DNA of 64,000 bases from Bradysia coprophila (Eukaryota; Arthropoda; Insecta; Diptera; Sciaridae), in NCBI RefSeq assembly GCF_014529535.1, contig NW_023503807.1, positions 124,001 to 188,000 on the forward strand. Reading direction: 5' to 3'. The notes under the pieces are model-generated. The model was not told the DNA's origin, ran no database searches, and worked only from the letters and a program-made list of their open reading frames with translations. This document shows, in pieces, positions 47,096-60,447 of the stretch. Within the stretch, counting starts at the first letter, position 1. Each line of letters begins with the position of its first letter. Position numbers and translations under genes: made by a program.

Positions 47096-48840
47096 TGGGC
47101 TAGTAACATGGTTGTGTTTTTTAAGTTTCAGTTTCTAATTATAAAAATGTTTGTTGATTTTTTTAAATTTTAATAAAGTTTTATTCTGCAATTGAATTTT
47201 TCCCAACTAATCAAACATACAATTACCGATCGAGATCGGCCAAATCTATAAAAAAGAACGCTTATATTGATAACTGACACGACGCTATGAATCGTTTTGG
47301 CAGTTTTCCGCCAGCAAATAGTTTTTATTTAACAAATCTGAGCATTGGCTAACCACATCAAAATTAATTTGTTTGAGGATAACTGTCAACTCTTAAGTAC
47401 GGATTAATCGAACAGCAGTGTACGGATCAAGTGTACATCGATGTACGGATAAAACTGCCAAAAACACGATAAGACCAATGGTTTACTCATCCGTAAATTG
47501 TACATTTAAAACGTACTTTCTGCGAGCTACTCGTTAAAATTGGGCGATTTCAATGTACATCCAAAATCTCATTTTTTTGGGTGAAGTTTAGAAAAATTCT
47601 GTTCCAAGACACTAAATCACCCTAAAACTTCCAAGAAAAAGTCTAGAATAGTCCTAAAACATACTGTTATACACATAAACTTTTCACGTGGACTACTTGC
47701 GCACAATTATGGTACAGTTGTTCGCTCAGAATCTCATAAATCGGCGCTACGAATACCATTGTAGTTACTTACAGCTTAATCCAACATTTTTTTTCTTACG
47801 AATACGAAATATAATGCAATTCAATTTGTTTGCCATCAAAATTGGTAAATTAATTTATTTCGAAAAAAGTACCCCAAAAACAACAAAAAATGGTGTTCCA
47901 TTCCGTCCTCTCTGAAACACTATACCCACAATGCCACACAATACACTTAAGTATTTTAAATAGTTATCGCTTTCAATTTACAGTTTGCATATCCTTTAAC
48001 TCAAAACATTTATTATCAAAACAAACAATGCGAACGGAAATCAATAAGGCTATAAAAATACTGCTTCATACCCCGCATCGCGATTAAGACAAAAGCGTGT
48101 TTTTTTGTTCTTAGAGACACAGTGCGATTTGTTTTGAAAACTTACCAGGATAATAAAAAAAAATCGCTAAGTTTGCGTTCATTATGTGCAAACAATAATT
48201 ATACCAGCTATTCATTTGGCATGATAGTCCTATTGTTGTGGTTAATTGAACGAATAAATGTCTCTGGATGAATTTGGAATATTTTCGACGACACGACATG
48301 GGTCTCTAATTTATGAAATTAAGAAATATTTATGGAATTAAATGCTTCGTTTCTTTCAAATTTCAATTGAATTACGAATAAAGGATGTTTTTTCTGCATC
48401 TCGTTTCTGTTTTATTTTTAATGAAAATTGCAGAAGTGTCAGATTTCATCAGATATTACATTCAATTTACTGTCTACGCGGAATATTAGCATTTATTTTG
48501 CAATATAAATAAATTAAGTGATTTCGAAGATACAGACCTGCTCTTTGAAATACTGTACATAATGAACAGTGTTTCACTGATTGTTCAGCAGCGTAGAAAA
48601 GAAGGTGCAAATGAGATGAAAAGATTAGATTTGTTAACATGATATTAACATAATTGAGCCAGTGGTATCATTCAGTACTTTGTTAAAGAGATAACGTAGA
48701 AGTCATGGTAAAAATAAACTACTTACAAGAGAGGAACCAAAATAGAGGAAATGCTAACATAATTGACAATTCGGCAACAGTGTAAACTAAGCACGTTTAG
48801 TCCATAATCTCGTAGGTGCTCGTCAGGGACTAAAGTAAGG
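47096..48840. other. Gene-free stretch
   Basis: Only repeat family F copy 2 (47456-47516) and short random frames are seen. Confidence 0.5.
47456..47516. repeat. Dispersed repeat family F, copy 2
   Basis: Matches 45413-45475 (CCAAAAACACGATAAGACCA, ATGGTTTACTCATCCGTA, GTACATTTAAAACGTAC). Confidence 0.7.
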
Positions 48841-48848
48841 AACAAGTG

Positions 48849-51800
48849 CAGGCCTCTCACTCTAAATTTGGAATCCTTATTAAGGAATTAAGGAGGTTTT
48901 AGCACAAAAATAAGGAGAAATAAGGAAATTGTTAGTTGAAATTAAGGAAAAATGAGGAGAAATTTTTCGATAAAAATCGCAATTATTCTAAGACACAGCA
49001 ATTAACATCGGAAGTCCGCCTCAAGTTTAAAATAAAACGCATTATTGTTTATTTTGACGTATCGTTTTTGTAAAGTTATATCGTAGAATTCACTCTTATC
49101 ACGATGAAAATTTGAATATTTTGGGCTTGAATTAGATTCTTAGCAAAGCTTAGCTCAGGCGTCCCACTAAATTTTGCCTTGTCCAAAATTCGGACATTTC
49201 GGACAATTCATAAAAATTTCGGACATTTTCTGCAAAAATTTCGGACATTTTTTCTCTAATTTTCACTAAAGTTACGCATTAGAAAAAGTCTGTAAGTGAT
49301 TTAAGTCCATTCCACCAACAAATTCTAAGGCTTTGTATGAGATGAGAGAGATGAGATTATTTTTAAAAAGTATACTTTGACATGACCTGTAGCTGTACAG
49401 ATCATAAACCTGAATAGAGGGCTTGAAACCTTCACGAAAAGATAGTGTTAAAGATGTAGGTTAACTAATGCATGTCGCGGAAGAATAATATCTGACATGT
49501 TTCTGAGGTAAGGGTTTGTAATAGATCCCATATAAATTTCGTCAAACAAACGAAAATCTAGATGAAACATGTCGTATTTCAACCTTGCGAGACTGTATGT
49601 TTAAATAAAACCAGGTTGAATACGGGTCAGCCTTCTTTCCGTTCCTCAAATTTTGGACAAATGCTGAGAAATACATTTTCCTCGCATAGAATAATTTCCT
49701 CAAATATGTGGTTTTTAGTCAATACACTTCCTTCGTCGACCTACATCATTTGCATGTATTTCATCGAAGGATGGAAGAAATAATGATCACAAGCAAGGTT
49801 AAAATTTCGATGCGCCACAGGCGAATCTTGTAATTAGTTTCCACTAAACCTGTTGGAATTTTTGTCTACTTTTCGTACTATTACTTCAAAAATTCGATCA
49901 TATTCTCCCTTCTATTCGAAATTTTTTAATGTCGACTATACTGAAAAAATGCTTAAAAAAGATATTGGAGTCAGCCAAGATGTGACGCAGGAAACTCTTA
50001 ACGTGGCTGTCTTTTAGAGCTACAGCTATTTCTAACATATTCATTCGCTGCGCTCACTCGTTATATTATTATCTTAATATTGATTTATTGATTTTCACTC
50101 GAAGGAAGAATTGTAACATTATGCCCGAGTACCAAAATCAGAAAAACAGGAAAAAAATTTTTGAATGAAAACCAGGTCTAGAAAATTAGCTGAATTAGCT
50201 GAGTTAGTTATCGTGTTCCATAGGAAAAGAAACAATGAGCATATCGGTTTTTCGAGAACTACTCCCAGACCATTGAGCTGATAACGCCCATTTAAAAACT
50301 TGACCTGAGGAATTCAGTTCTCCTTTGAACAAAATGTTTTTGAAAATCGATTTAGATTTACTCAAGTTAAAAAAATATTACACATTTAACGTCATATTTC
50401 CACATAATTTTCAATTATAGTGATAGCGGTACCTATACACATTTTCCGGTATTTTCTGCCATAAAGACCCATATGACTTACAGTCAAGTGAATAAAAATT
50501 TAGGGACAAAGTATTGATAGACTGAAAGTTCAATTAAAAATTCTGTAAAGCGCGCCGCAGGCAATTTTTTTGAAGATGAGACTTTTATAAGTTTATATAT
50601 TTAATTCTGGTCAGGTCTTGAAGAATATTTCGGACATTTCGGACAATTTCGGACAAATGTGTAAAATTTCGGACATTTCGGACAAGTGGGACGCCTGGCT
50701 TAGCTTCACCAATTATCAATGTGAGTGCGTCTCAAAATTCAAAATAAAACGCATCACTGTTTATTTTGACGTAACATATCGTTTTTGTAGGGTGGCAGTT
50801 TTCAATCAGTTTTCGATGCGACAACATTTTTGAAATTTTAAACGTGTGAATTATTACTTGACCCACCCTCAAGTTTAAAAACTTGCTGGATTAGATTTTG
50901 ATCTCGTTAACTGCAAAAGCTGTTGTTTATCCCGTTCGAACTCCGGAAAAATAGTAAATTGGTGAAAGTATAAAAGTATAAATTTGAAAGAAGTAAGTGT
51001 AAATAAGGCTAAAACCTTGAATTGTTTGTAATAAGGACGCATGTCTGAGACAATGTTAAGGGTAATTTATAAGTTAAATCAAATAGTTCCACTCGAGACT
51101 CTCGAGCCGAGAGGCGGCGTGGAACCACAAAAATATATGTTAAACCGGTCATTAATTATCTGACGACTAGCCGTTGACATCTGAAGTATAAATGCTCAAA
51201 TCTATCGAAAAATCAGAAAAATTCGATATTATTTTTACTTGTATGGAGAGTTGTGTGCAGAATACAATACTCTGACGAATTGCCGAAGAAACTATAATTT
51301 AATTTGTACTACTTTCCGCTAGACGATGTCAAATATGTGAAAAAAACACAATTCTTGAAGTTAGGATGCCCATAACCCGGGAATGACCAAAAATCAAGCT
51401 TATCACCCAAACTATTCTTTATCAGTGACCTATTTGCCATCGATTCCAGCAATAACATTTTGTCGACCTACCCGTTCCATCTCCTTGTTCCATAGCAAGT
51501 GTACAGCTGAATTTTTGTATAAAAATAATTTTGACAGACAGGCTTGTACGGAAATCCAACATAACAACGAAAAAAAAAATAATTTTCATACAAAATTCAA
51601 CTTTTTAACGGTAAAAAATTATTTTTGTAAAAAGTTTCAGCTGTACTTAATAGTGAGTTCTAATGAGTTCTTTGTGTTAAATAATTAAAATTGTTATTTT
51701 TGCCGCGCAACGATTTTTTTTCCTAATTTTGATTTCCGTCGATGAAATTTGCGAAAAATAAGGAAAATAAGGATTTTTTAATAAAATAAGAAGGAATAAG

Positions 51801-51855
51801 GATGTTTTTATAAAAATAAGGAAAAATAAGGAAATAAGGAGGTGTGAGAGGCCTG
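48849..51855. mobile_element. hAT-type element (outer), split by a second hAT element
   Basis: The ends CAGGCCTCTCAC and GTGAGAGGCCTG are flanked by AACAAGTG exactly on both sides (48841-48848 and 51856-51863). Subterminal arrays of AAATAAGGA-type units fill 48881-48960 and 51748-51842, in the arrangement typical of transposase-binding sites in hAT elements. The total is 3007 bp, of which 1542 plus an 8-bp duplication belong to the inserted element, leaving about 1457 bp. No transposase frame is visible. A block of about 70 bp (AAATAAAACGCATTATTGTT and following) appears twice inside it, once on each side of the inner element. Confidence 0.92.
49156..50697. mobile_element. hAT-type element (inner), nested in the 48849-51855 element
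   Basis: The ends CAGGCGTCCCACT and AGTGGGACGCCTG (right tip AAGTGGGACGCCTG) are flanked by GCTTAGCT exactly on both sides (49148-49155 and 50698-50705). Subterminal arrays of TTTCGGACA units occupy 49190-49252 and 50626-50686. The interior of about 1.3 kb holds only frames of up to 73 codons, none resembling an hAT transposase. It must have jumped after the outer element was in place. Confidence 0.93.
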
Positions 51856-51863
51856 AACAAGTG

Positions 51864-54800
51864 TGTAGGCAATTGGCGACAGTGCCCCTCAAAGTGGCGA
51901 CACTGCCGTCGACATTTGCCACCACAGAAATTTCACTGTATCATATGGTGAAACGGTTTTTCTAACTGAGGAGCATATTTACAGCATTTGACTTTCCCCT
52001 ATGGCTCTAATCACCATGCAATTAAAGCTTCGACTAACCTCAACAAAATTAACCAATAAATTACCAAACAAATTTGCGTCACAAATGGCAATTGTTGAGG
52101 AAACCACACCATTTTCAAGAAAATTTTAGGATAAAATAAAATAACTTTAAAGACGAAAACCGAATCATTGGTTAAATTTGTTGAGTTCAGACGCAGAATG
52201 CGACACCATTAGCGGTCATGAGTTGGAAAGTTTGAATTACTACGCCAAAATTCCAACTTCAAGCTTGCAGACATAATATACCGATCTATCTAGACATTTC
52301 CCGGTCAGTTCTTGTCGCTGCGCTGAAAGAAACTTCATCACCAGAAAGTTTCAACCCGATGAATTATAATTTCTTCTGGTCAGAAGATTCCCTGTAGGCT
52401 GCACAAACCAAGGAATTCAAAAATTTCGCCTGTGGTGCATTTTTTCTTTTAATGTTTTAATACCTAAATAATTATTTACTCAAATCAGAGATTCATTGAT
52501 ACTTTAAGAGTTGTGCAGTTTCCTATTTTTGCATAATCAAAAGTCAGTATTAAAAAGAAATTTCGCTCGCTCCGCTCGCGATTTCTTTTCATTCAGGAAA
52601 AATTCTAAAACTTGAGATAATCTTACAAATTTGAAATGAATCCTAAAATGACTTGGCATTGAGCCGACGGAAAAATCTCTCAAATTCAAAAAATTCGTTT
52701 GTCAAATCTTAGAACCGCAGTGATCCCATTTAAGGAACATAATAAAAATAAAAATTGTGACTACTCCTTTATTCGCCTGAGATCACTTATTTCAAGTTTT
52801 TTTTTACAAATTAGATTTGGCCCCTTCAGAGCAAAAACACGAGCCCCTGACAAGATGTGGCTACACCGAAAAAAATCCTTATTTTCGTCCCTGGCTCGTA
52901 GAACAGCAACTTTTTTTTATTAAATATTTAAAAATCTGTAATCACTTCAAGTTGACGTATATGCATGATTCCGGAGCTCGATTTACACCCAGAAAAAGAA
53001 AATTGAGACAATACTCAGGGTATGTGTGAAATTCGTCGGAACAGTATGACAATGTCATATATGACACATAAGTATATGATTAGATTAGATTAGATAAGGA
53101 TTTTGGGAGCGTACATAAACAATGTTTTCTATATGTGGTGGACTCGTTGAAAACGTAGTTACGTATTTCGATTCTCGAAATTTCGCTCAGTGTAAGCTAT
53201 TATTATTTTACAATTTCTACAATACAATCAGTTATTTTCCAATATTACTAAAAATGTCTCATATAATGCACTTATCCCACAATATTGTATCAGAATTTAA
53301 AAATTAGGTTTATAAAAATACCGCCAATTAAATCCATTTTCGATTATAAATACTTCCACATGTACCATTATAGATGCGGTTTTTATGCTCGTCGATGAGT
53401 GCAAGTCATGGCAATATGAATATGAAACGATTAAAAATGAAATTATTTATTTACATTTCATTTATCATCAACATTTTCACCCATTCAGAATTGATTCTCA
53501 GCAATCAATTTCGTTCCAATAAAAAATTCTATAGATTTACACAACAATAACGCAGAATAGAGATGATAGAGCGTTGACTATGAAAATATCTTACAGCTTC
53601 TGGTCTTGAATGTTATACAATATTACCATGTCGTATAAATTTATCACCTACCTATGAGCTTACACATTTGGCTCGAATTAATTTTTTCTTACGCATTTTT
53701 TTACAATAATAAAAATAAGAACAGGAGAAAAAAAAATGTTTGAATTGAAAATATTCTGATGTATACCTTGTACGGTGATGATGGCCAATACATATTTTCA
53801 TATTCAACGTATCCATACCTTCGGTTCTGGTGTGTTATAACGTTAAACCATTAAGAAGAAGATTGTTTAAATGAACTTAATCGAGAATTTTTGGGCAAAC
53901 AGTGTATTAACCTGGGAAATAATAATATTTTTCAAGAATCATGTGTATATCCACGTTCAATTGTTTTGTTATGGAGTAATCATTGAAGAATGTCTTATTT
54001 AGCAGCAAATCGGAAATGATATGTGAGAATTTGATGAATGGGAATGGAATGTTGATATGGTTTTTTATGCAACAATTTTTTATTGATTGGTAAATTTAAT
54101 GTGATTTTTCCATTCTTCTGAATCAGTCTTACCTGATGATTGGACAATTTACATTTTTTTTCATTAGAAACATAGTTTTTGAAACCACAACAAAAAAAAG
54201 GGTTGTTACTTATCAAAAGTAGCCGTTTGTAATTATACCTATCCATTTAAACAGAAGCTCTAGTAATAATTATTACCACACATCCGAAAAGAGAGGCGAA
54301 CACCTAATTAATTTAATTCAAACACATATGATGATATCTAGCTTGACTATTAACCTGTAATTTTATATACCCAGAAACATAATCTTAATTTCTCGTTTGG
54401 AACAATGCAAGTCACTTTATTATAGTAGCTGCGCATCTCGTAATTTATACCTGATACTTTATACATCAGTCATCACAGACAGTTCTAATTGGGACAAGGG
54501 TTAAAAAAAACTCTGTGTCTGTTTTTGCCAAATTAAATGTCTACAGTGCAGTGCCATGTGTGTTGTTCGACAAAAGTATTTACGTATCTTTAGTGTCTGT
54601 CATTTTTGTGATGAAGTTTACTGAAGCTGAGCAAACCAACTGGTACGTTTTCCTATTGGGTCTATTAGTGCGCGCTTGTCTATGACTACAAGTCTTACAT
54701 ATAAGCATGAAACTAAGAATTGTAGAAGTACGTACGATACGAAATTCAATGCCACTGACTGTACTCGCCGAAAATATTGACTAAGTTGCATGATTAATTT

Positions 54801-57800
54801 ATTAATTTCATTTGAAGTCCAGATTTTATGTATTAAGCTGGTTGCAGCATTCAGTCTTTAAATACAAAAATGATAAAACAAAATTCGTTTCATATTTTGT
54901 CAAATAAATCTTACAGCAAACACCAAACACGGAAACACCTGAAAGACAAACGACTTATTTACAGTCACCATCGAAGATCGAATAAGCGTGAGTAGACAAT
55001 GACTATGTAAATTGCTATACACTTTTCCCAATACACAAAAATGTAATTTCATTTCTGTGAATTACTCAGCATTTTGACCGGATATCGATATCAATATTTT
55101 TCATTTTTTACAGTATCATGTTGTCGATGTGTTACATATTAATTTTCTGATTCTATTCTGATGCCAATTTAAACAAAACGTTTGAACAAAAACAACAACA
55201 AACCAAGAAACCAGAAATTCGTTGGCTGGAGTGCCTAGCCTCAGTTATGATGAAAAAGAGTTAAATATAATTTTGACATGATTGTTTTAGATAATCCGAA
55301 ACAAATAACATCAACATGATAAAAGAAAAAAACATGTTTCACAATAAAGTCATCATCACAAAGTCTCGTCATGGCTGAAGATGGAACAAAACGCCAATTC
55401 ATGAAGTCTTTCTCTGCTCAGATCAGATATCAAAATTTTAATTTATACATAAACCATCGATCATTCGAATAAAAGAACCGTCATCGATCCCTCTCCGTAT
55501 CATCCATATACGTACATACGTATATTGAATGACTCCGTGCCGTCTTAAGGTATGGTAATGGGATCGGTTTTTTTTCTCTCGCGTCTTCATTATTTTTGTT
55601 GTATTTACAACAACTCAATTGTAATGTACCGAATAGTGTATGCTCCGAATTTTATAAATATGCGAGCGATGATCTGATCATATTGATGGGGAGTACTCAA
55701 ACTTTACAACAAAAAGTTTACATAATGGATTAATTAATCATTTTAAATAGATTTTAATAATAAAAAATTGAGGAACAGACAAAAAAACGCCGAGATTTAC
55801 ATTCCCTTTTGAGCTTGAAATTATCTCAGAAAATAATGTATGAGTGAAGGCACGTCACTTTTTTCCTCCTTTTTTTTTGTTTCCATTTGACTTTTAAGAA
55901 TTGTTGTTTAACACATCGTTGATACATTTGGACATGTGAAACAAAGATTGATATTGTTGCGTTATAAAATGACTTGTTTATGGACAATGTTTATCAAAAC
56001 GTATTATTGATGGATTCGAATCAAAATTTTGACTAATTTTATTTGACTTAAACTGTGTTACAGTCTTTACACGTTACTGACAAATCTTAAATTGTTTAAT
56101 GACCTTACTTATCGAAAGCGATTTGGTTTGTTGTTCGTGATCTGTGTTTCGTTGAGACAGACTTTTTTTTACTAGAGCCAGAGGAGCACTAAAAGAGAAA
56201 CGAAGGAATAACTTTTCTCAAAGCAAATGAAACTTTCACAGATAATTGTATTTTCTATCCAATGCTGATATATTTTTACTCGAAATGTGGTTCGTACATT
56301 TAAAAAAAAAACTCCCGTAAAAAGATATCAGCGATCAAAAATTTCGAAATGCATAAATGTAGGCTACAATTTCAGCGTACTAGTGTACTTAGTACGGCTA
56401 ATTTTTTTTTTCTGACAGTCAACCGTTTTTTTTTTGTTATCACGTTGTATTTTTATACAAGCCTGACTGTCAGAAATACACACCTCTATAGAAAAACTTA
56501 AGCTGTACATTTCCTATTTCCTACATCCCCGAGGTGAACACATACTTTGTCATCCGTGCGTAGCGTGAATAACTGTTTTTATCCACGAAACAACATGTCA
56601 ATTTGTTTCGAGATTTTTCAAAATCAAAACAAAGTGAAAGTTGTAAACAAAAAAACAAGCGTTGAGAAATAGTTATTTGTGTACTTGGTTTGGACGATGT
56701 TTTTAAGCTATTTTCGCTTGCTTGCGAAGTACTCAAAAAACTTTTCATGCAGAGGGGAAAAATCGTGAGAAAATTTCCAAAATTGACCTCGATTTCGGCC
56801 CCAAGGCATGATAATAATAATTCTCTCATCTGAACTGTCAACAAAACGACATCATCTCGCCGTATTTGAGTAGAGAAAATAAGGTTATTCACGCCGCACG
56901 TATGAAAATTTATATTTATATCGACGAATGTCGAGTAAATAACATCAAAGGGGTTGTAATAGTCGAAAATGTGATTTCTTTAATATCTTCCATCGTTCCT
57001 GTAACTTAAGAATTCATAATTCAAGATGAAAATTCGTTTAAAAATACATTTTCATCCATCTGCAAAAAACCTGATTCAATGACGATTATCACTGTAAATA
57101 ATAGTAAGATCAAGAGCATGTGAAAGAATGTTCCAAAAATTACCATCAGCCGTTTTAAAGAAAAATTAAATCTTCATTTGGTACAAAATATAAAAATTGT
57201 ATCGGGTTGTGGACGTTATTTTACATAGACTCTCTGTCTATTATATTGGGATAATTCAGACAGGATTTTACTCGGCTTAAAATAAACACATTCCTGGTAT
57301 TATGGTACATTATATTGAATAAAACAGTAAAATGTGAATGTATCTGAGAGGCTGAATCAGACCCAAAATATACACATAATCGTGTGGCGTATGTCGTTTT
57401 TATAAAATGCGAATGATTCGTCCGTGTCGATTTTTGAACGGTGATACACACATCGAAGGTACATTGTGTACATATTTAATACAATAACGCTATAGCTGAG
57501 GTCCTATTGAAATGGATGTTTTGGATGATTTGAAGATAATCTGGATTAAAGCAGCACCTTTTCATTGTTACAAACGTTTTTAATAGACTCTCGCCTATTT
57601 AAATATTTAAGTTTCCATAAAATCGGCTTGTATGTATTTATTTACTGCATTTTTCATTGTTACACACGTAATATGCCCATGGCCATTTCTGTATGTAAGA
57701 TATATGTTAACCGTATTACAGTGGGAACTGAAAAATTGTAAAAAAAAAATGTTTTCCATTATACAAACCTGCAGGTTTAATTGGTTACGAATTGTGGATA

Positions 57801-59050
57801 AAAAAAAAACATTTAGCATGGAAGACAATTTTTGTAATGGAAACACATTTAAATATTTAATTGATACGCAAATTTACTGCCGATGGAACAAAAATATTGA
57901 TTGCAATAAGTGAAGTTACGGGATTGCTTTTTACGTGTCCTTGTGACCATTTCCGACATAGAATCAAAACTGACCGTGATAAGGCAGTGTCTATGTGGAA
58001 AATTTGACGGTATGGATATTCTTTGATATTCTTAAAATTAACGGCCAAAATAGAGAGCAGTTTTTTCGCAACGTCGGCAATTAATTTTACCCTTAGTATT
58101 TACATGAAGATTGTAGGGCCGTGCACCGATTAATACGTTCTAGAAGAACTACCAACAAATTTATTTAATCCACGCGTTCTGAATTAATTGCCGCACTGAA
58201 CATTCCTGTCTTCTTCCTGTACTCCACTAGGATCTTTAATTTGGTGGCTCCGGTGCATCAACTATGAAAAATCTAAAGTCACACATGGGCCTACATCTAG
58301 GCCTGGAATAATATTCATTATTCCGAAAAACAGTTGGTAGTAACTGAGATACATGGTAAAGATTTAAATTCCTGTTTAATTTCAAGAAACATTTTAACCA
58401 ACCATCCGTGGTCAACATTCACAAATATAATCAAGTCAGTTCCTCAGACAAAAACAGTTCACGAATCAAAATGGCTGCCACTTCTTACGAGTAAAAGCAA
58501 TCTCCCTAATCACCGCTTATAAATGTAGTTCTAATCCGTGTTGCACTGTTATCAACATTATTTTATTGAAAAGCCAACGTTTTCTTCTAAGGATATTCTA
58601 TCTCTCTTACCGAACCTAAATCAATTTTCTTGTTTTGCCTAGGTGTCTAATAAACCACTTTCGACCCTAGTGAAAACAAAGGCATATAAAAAATTATGAG
58701 ATGCTGATTATAAAATATTTGGGAGAGTCAGTAGATGTTTTTCCAGAGTGCCTTTCTGCGATAAGTTTGGTAATACGGACTTTCAATTTGGCGATAAAAA
58801 GTCAAAGTTCCGATTTGCGGAAGTCGACTTTTTCATCAAATATTTTCTATTTTTAACTTCATTTGGATACTCTGGGGTATGTGGATGTAGTAAAAATAAA
58901 TTATCATTTTTTGGAAACTCAGGTTTTCATAGAACAACCAAAAAATGTTCGAATTTGCACTTAACCCTAATTTTTCCTCAAATCACTGAACTTTTCATAT
59001 ATGTAAACATTTCTAATTTATTAGGGAGTTTGAGAATTTATTAGAGAATG
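51864..59050. other. Gene-free AT-rich stretch, ~7.2 kb
   Basis: No supported gene on either strand. The 123-codon minus frame at 56892-56521 and the overlapping frames at 57607-57913 have no recognisable content. A repeat block lies at 52991-53050 (shared with 12876-12930), and GATTA units form a short run at 53080-53096. Confidence 0.5.
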
Positions 59051-59057
59051 ACATAAA

Positions 59058-59651
59058 ATTATAAATCGACATAAATTTATAAGATATACGTCCCAAATAC
59101 GTTTATAAGTGATTAGTGAGACAAAAGTCAAAATATAAATTTCAAATACATCATCCTAAAATTTTTAATTTTTGCGCTAATTGAAAACGTAACAGATTTT
59201 GGTAGGTCACTTGGTCCAGTCAGGTTGTGTGTGCATAAAGATGTCAGCGTTTGTACTATAACATAATGACAGTTCAAAAAAAAAGAACATTGCAACTATT
59301 GTACGCAATTACCAGTAAATTTTCCAATTTTGAATTATTTCTCAAGTATATGTTTTCAAAATAAATTCTGGACCTGGCAAACAAACTAGGTATACCACGT
59401 GACATCCCAAGTACACAGCCTTGAAGTATACAACTCCAACACATCGAAGTGAACATTGCAACACTATCATGATTGTATACATTGGCCAAGTTACCTATCA
59501 AAATCTGTTACGTTTTAAATTAGCACAAAAATTAAAAATTAGAATAATTTCTTTGAAATTTATATTTTGAATTATGAACTTATAACTTTTACTTTATAAG
59601 TAATCGACTTATAACCACGTATAAATTTGGATTTATTTGTCGACTTATAAT
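59058..59651. mobile_element. Foldback element, ~590 bp, arms ~140 bp
   Basis: Left arm landmarks in order: ATTATAAATCGACATAAATT, TATAAGTGATTAGTGAG, CAAAATATAAATTTCAAA, TTTTTAATTTTTGCGCTAAT, AACGTAACAGATTTTGGTAG. The right arm has the inverse of all five in reversed order (for example CTATCAAAATCTGTTACGTT and ATTAGCACAAAAATTAAAAA). Identity is roughly 80 percent or better. The central 280 bp contains no recognisable coding sequence. Confidence 0.8.
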
Positions 59652-60439
59652 GGACCGTGTGAAGTATAAATAACTTATTTTTAATTGATGTAAATTATTA
59701 TTCTGTAGAACAAAAGTGTAAACAGAATATCTAAGAAATGTCTGCTTGATTTTATATCTCACTTTTAAAGCTGTAATTTGAATGAGACTAAAAGGATATC
59801 TAAATCCATTCTAATGCATTCTAATTCATTCTAATTGGATTCTTACTAAGATTCTAATAAAGTGAAAGCAAATTAAAATGATCGACGCTGAGAGTATCCA
59901 GACTTGAAAGCCAGTATAGTCTTACATACCGCCCATTTGAGTTGTTTATATTGCATTTGTTAGGTTTATTATCTGTAAACAGTTCCACTGTACACGCATA
60001 AGCTCGACTTCGAAGTATAAACGTGCGCGTGCAAGCTCAATACACCAAAAACCATTGTGAATGTTATACAAATCGATCGAAAGCTTGTTATTTAGTTCTA
60101 TACTCGTTTTCAAATCACGATACGCTAAAAATCTTCATAATCGATCATTTTAATTTACCCTGCCTTTAAGTAGGATGGCATCGGGATGGCAAGAATATTT
60201 TTCAATAATTTCTGTAAAAAAAAATTAAATATTTTTTCAATGGTTTCATGGTAGATCTTCTTTTTATTGAAATATGAAACTTTTTTCTCAAAATCGCCCA
60301 CGGTCTATTATATGTCATTTGCGCAAACTCTCTATTGTCGCATTCTGTATGTATCAAAAATAACCCCAATTTATCGAACCAAAATAGCAAAATATCACGG
60401 AAGTAGCAGATTTTCTCTAGCCTACTCTCCTTTTCAGAT
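59652..60439. other. Gene-free stretch
   Basis: Short imperfect repeats of CATTCTAAT occur at 59808-59842. Nothing else is seen. Confidence 0.5.
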
Positions 60440-60447
60440 GTTGTCAA

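Noticed and set aside
46760..47138. Plus-strand frames of 108 and 65 codons
   Set aside because: Antisense shadows of the LINE reverse transcriptase.
56521..56892. 123-codon minus-strand frame
   Set aside because: No recognisable motif, Ser/Leu/Phe-rich composition expected of AT-rich DNA, and no supporting splice sites.
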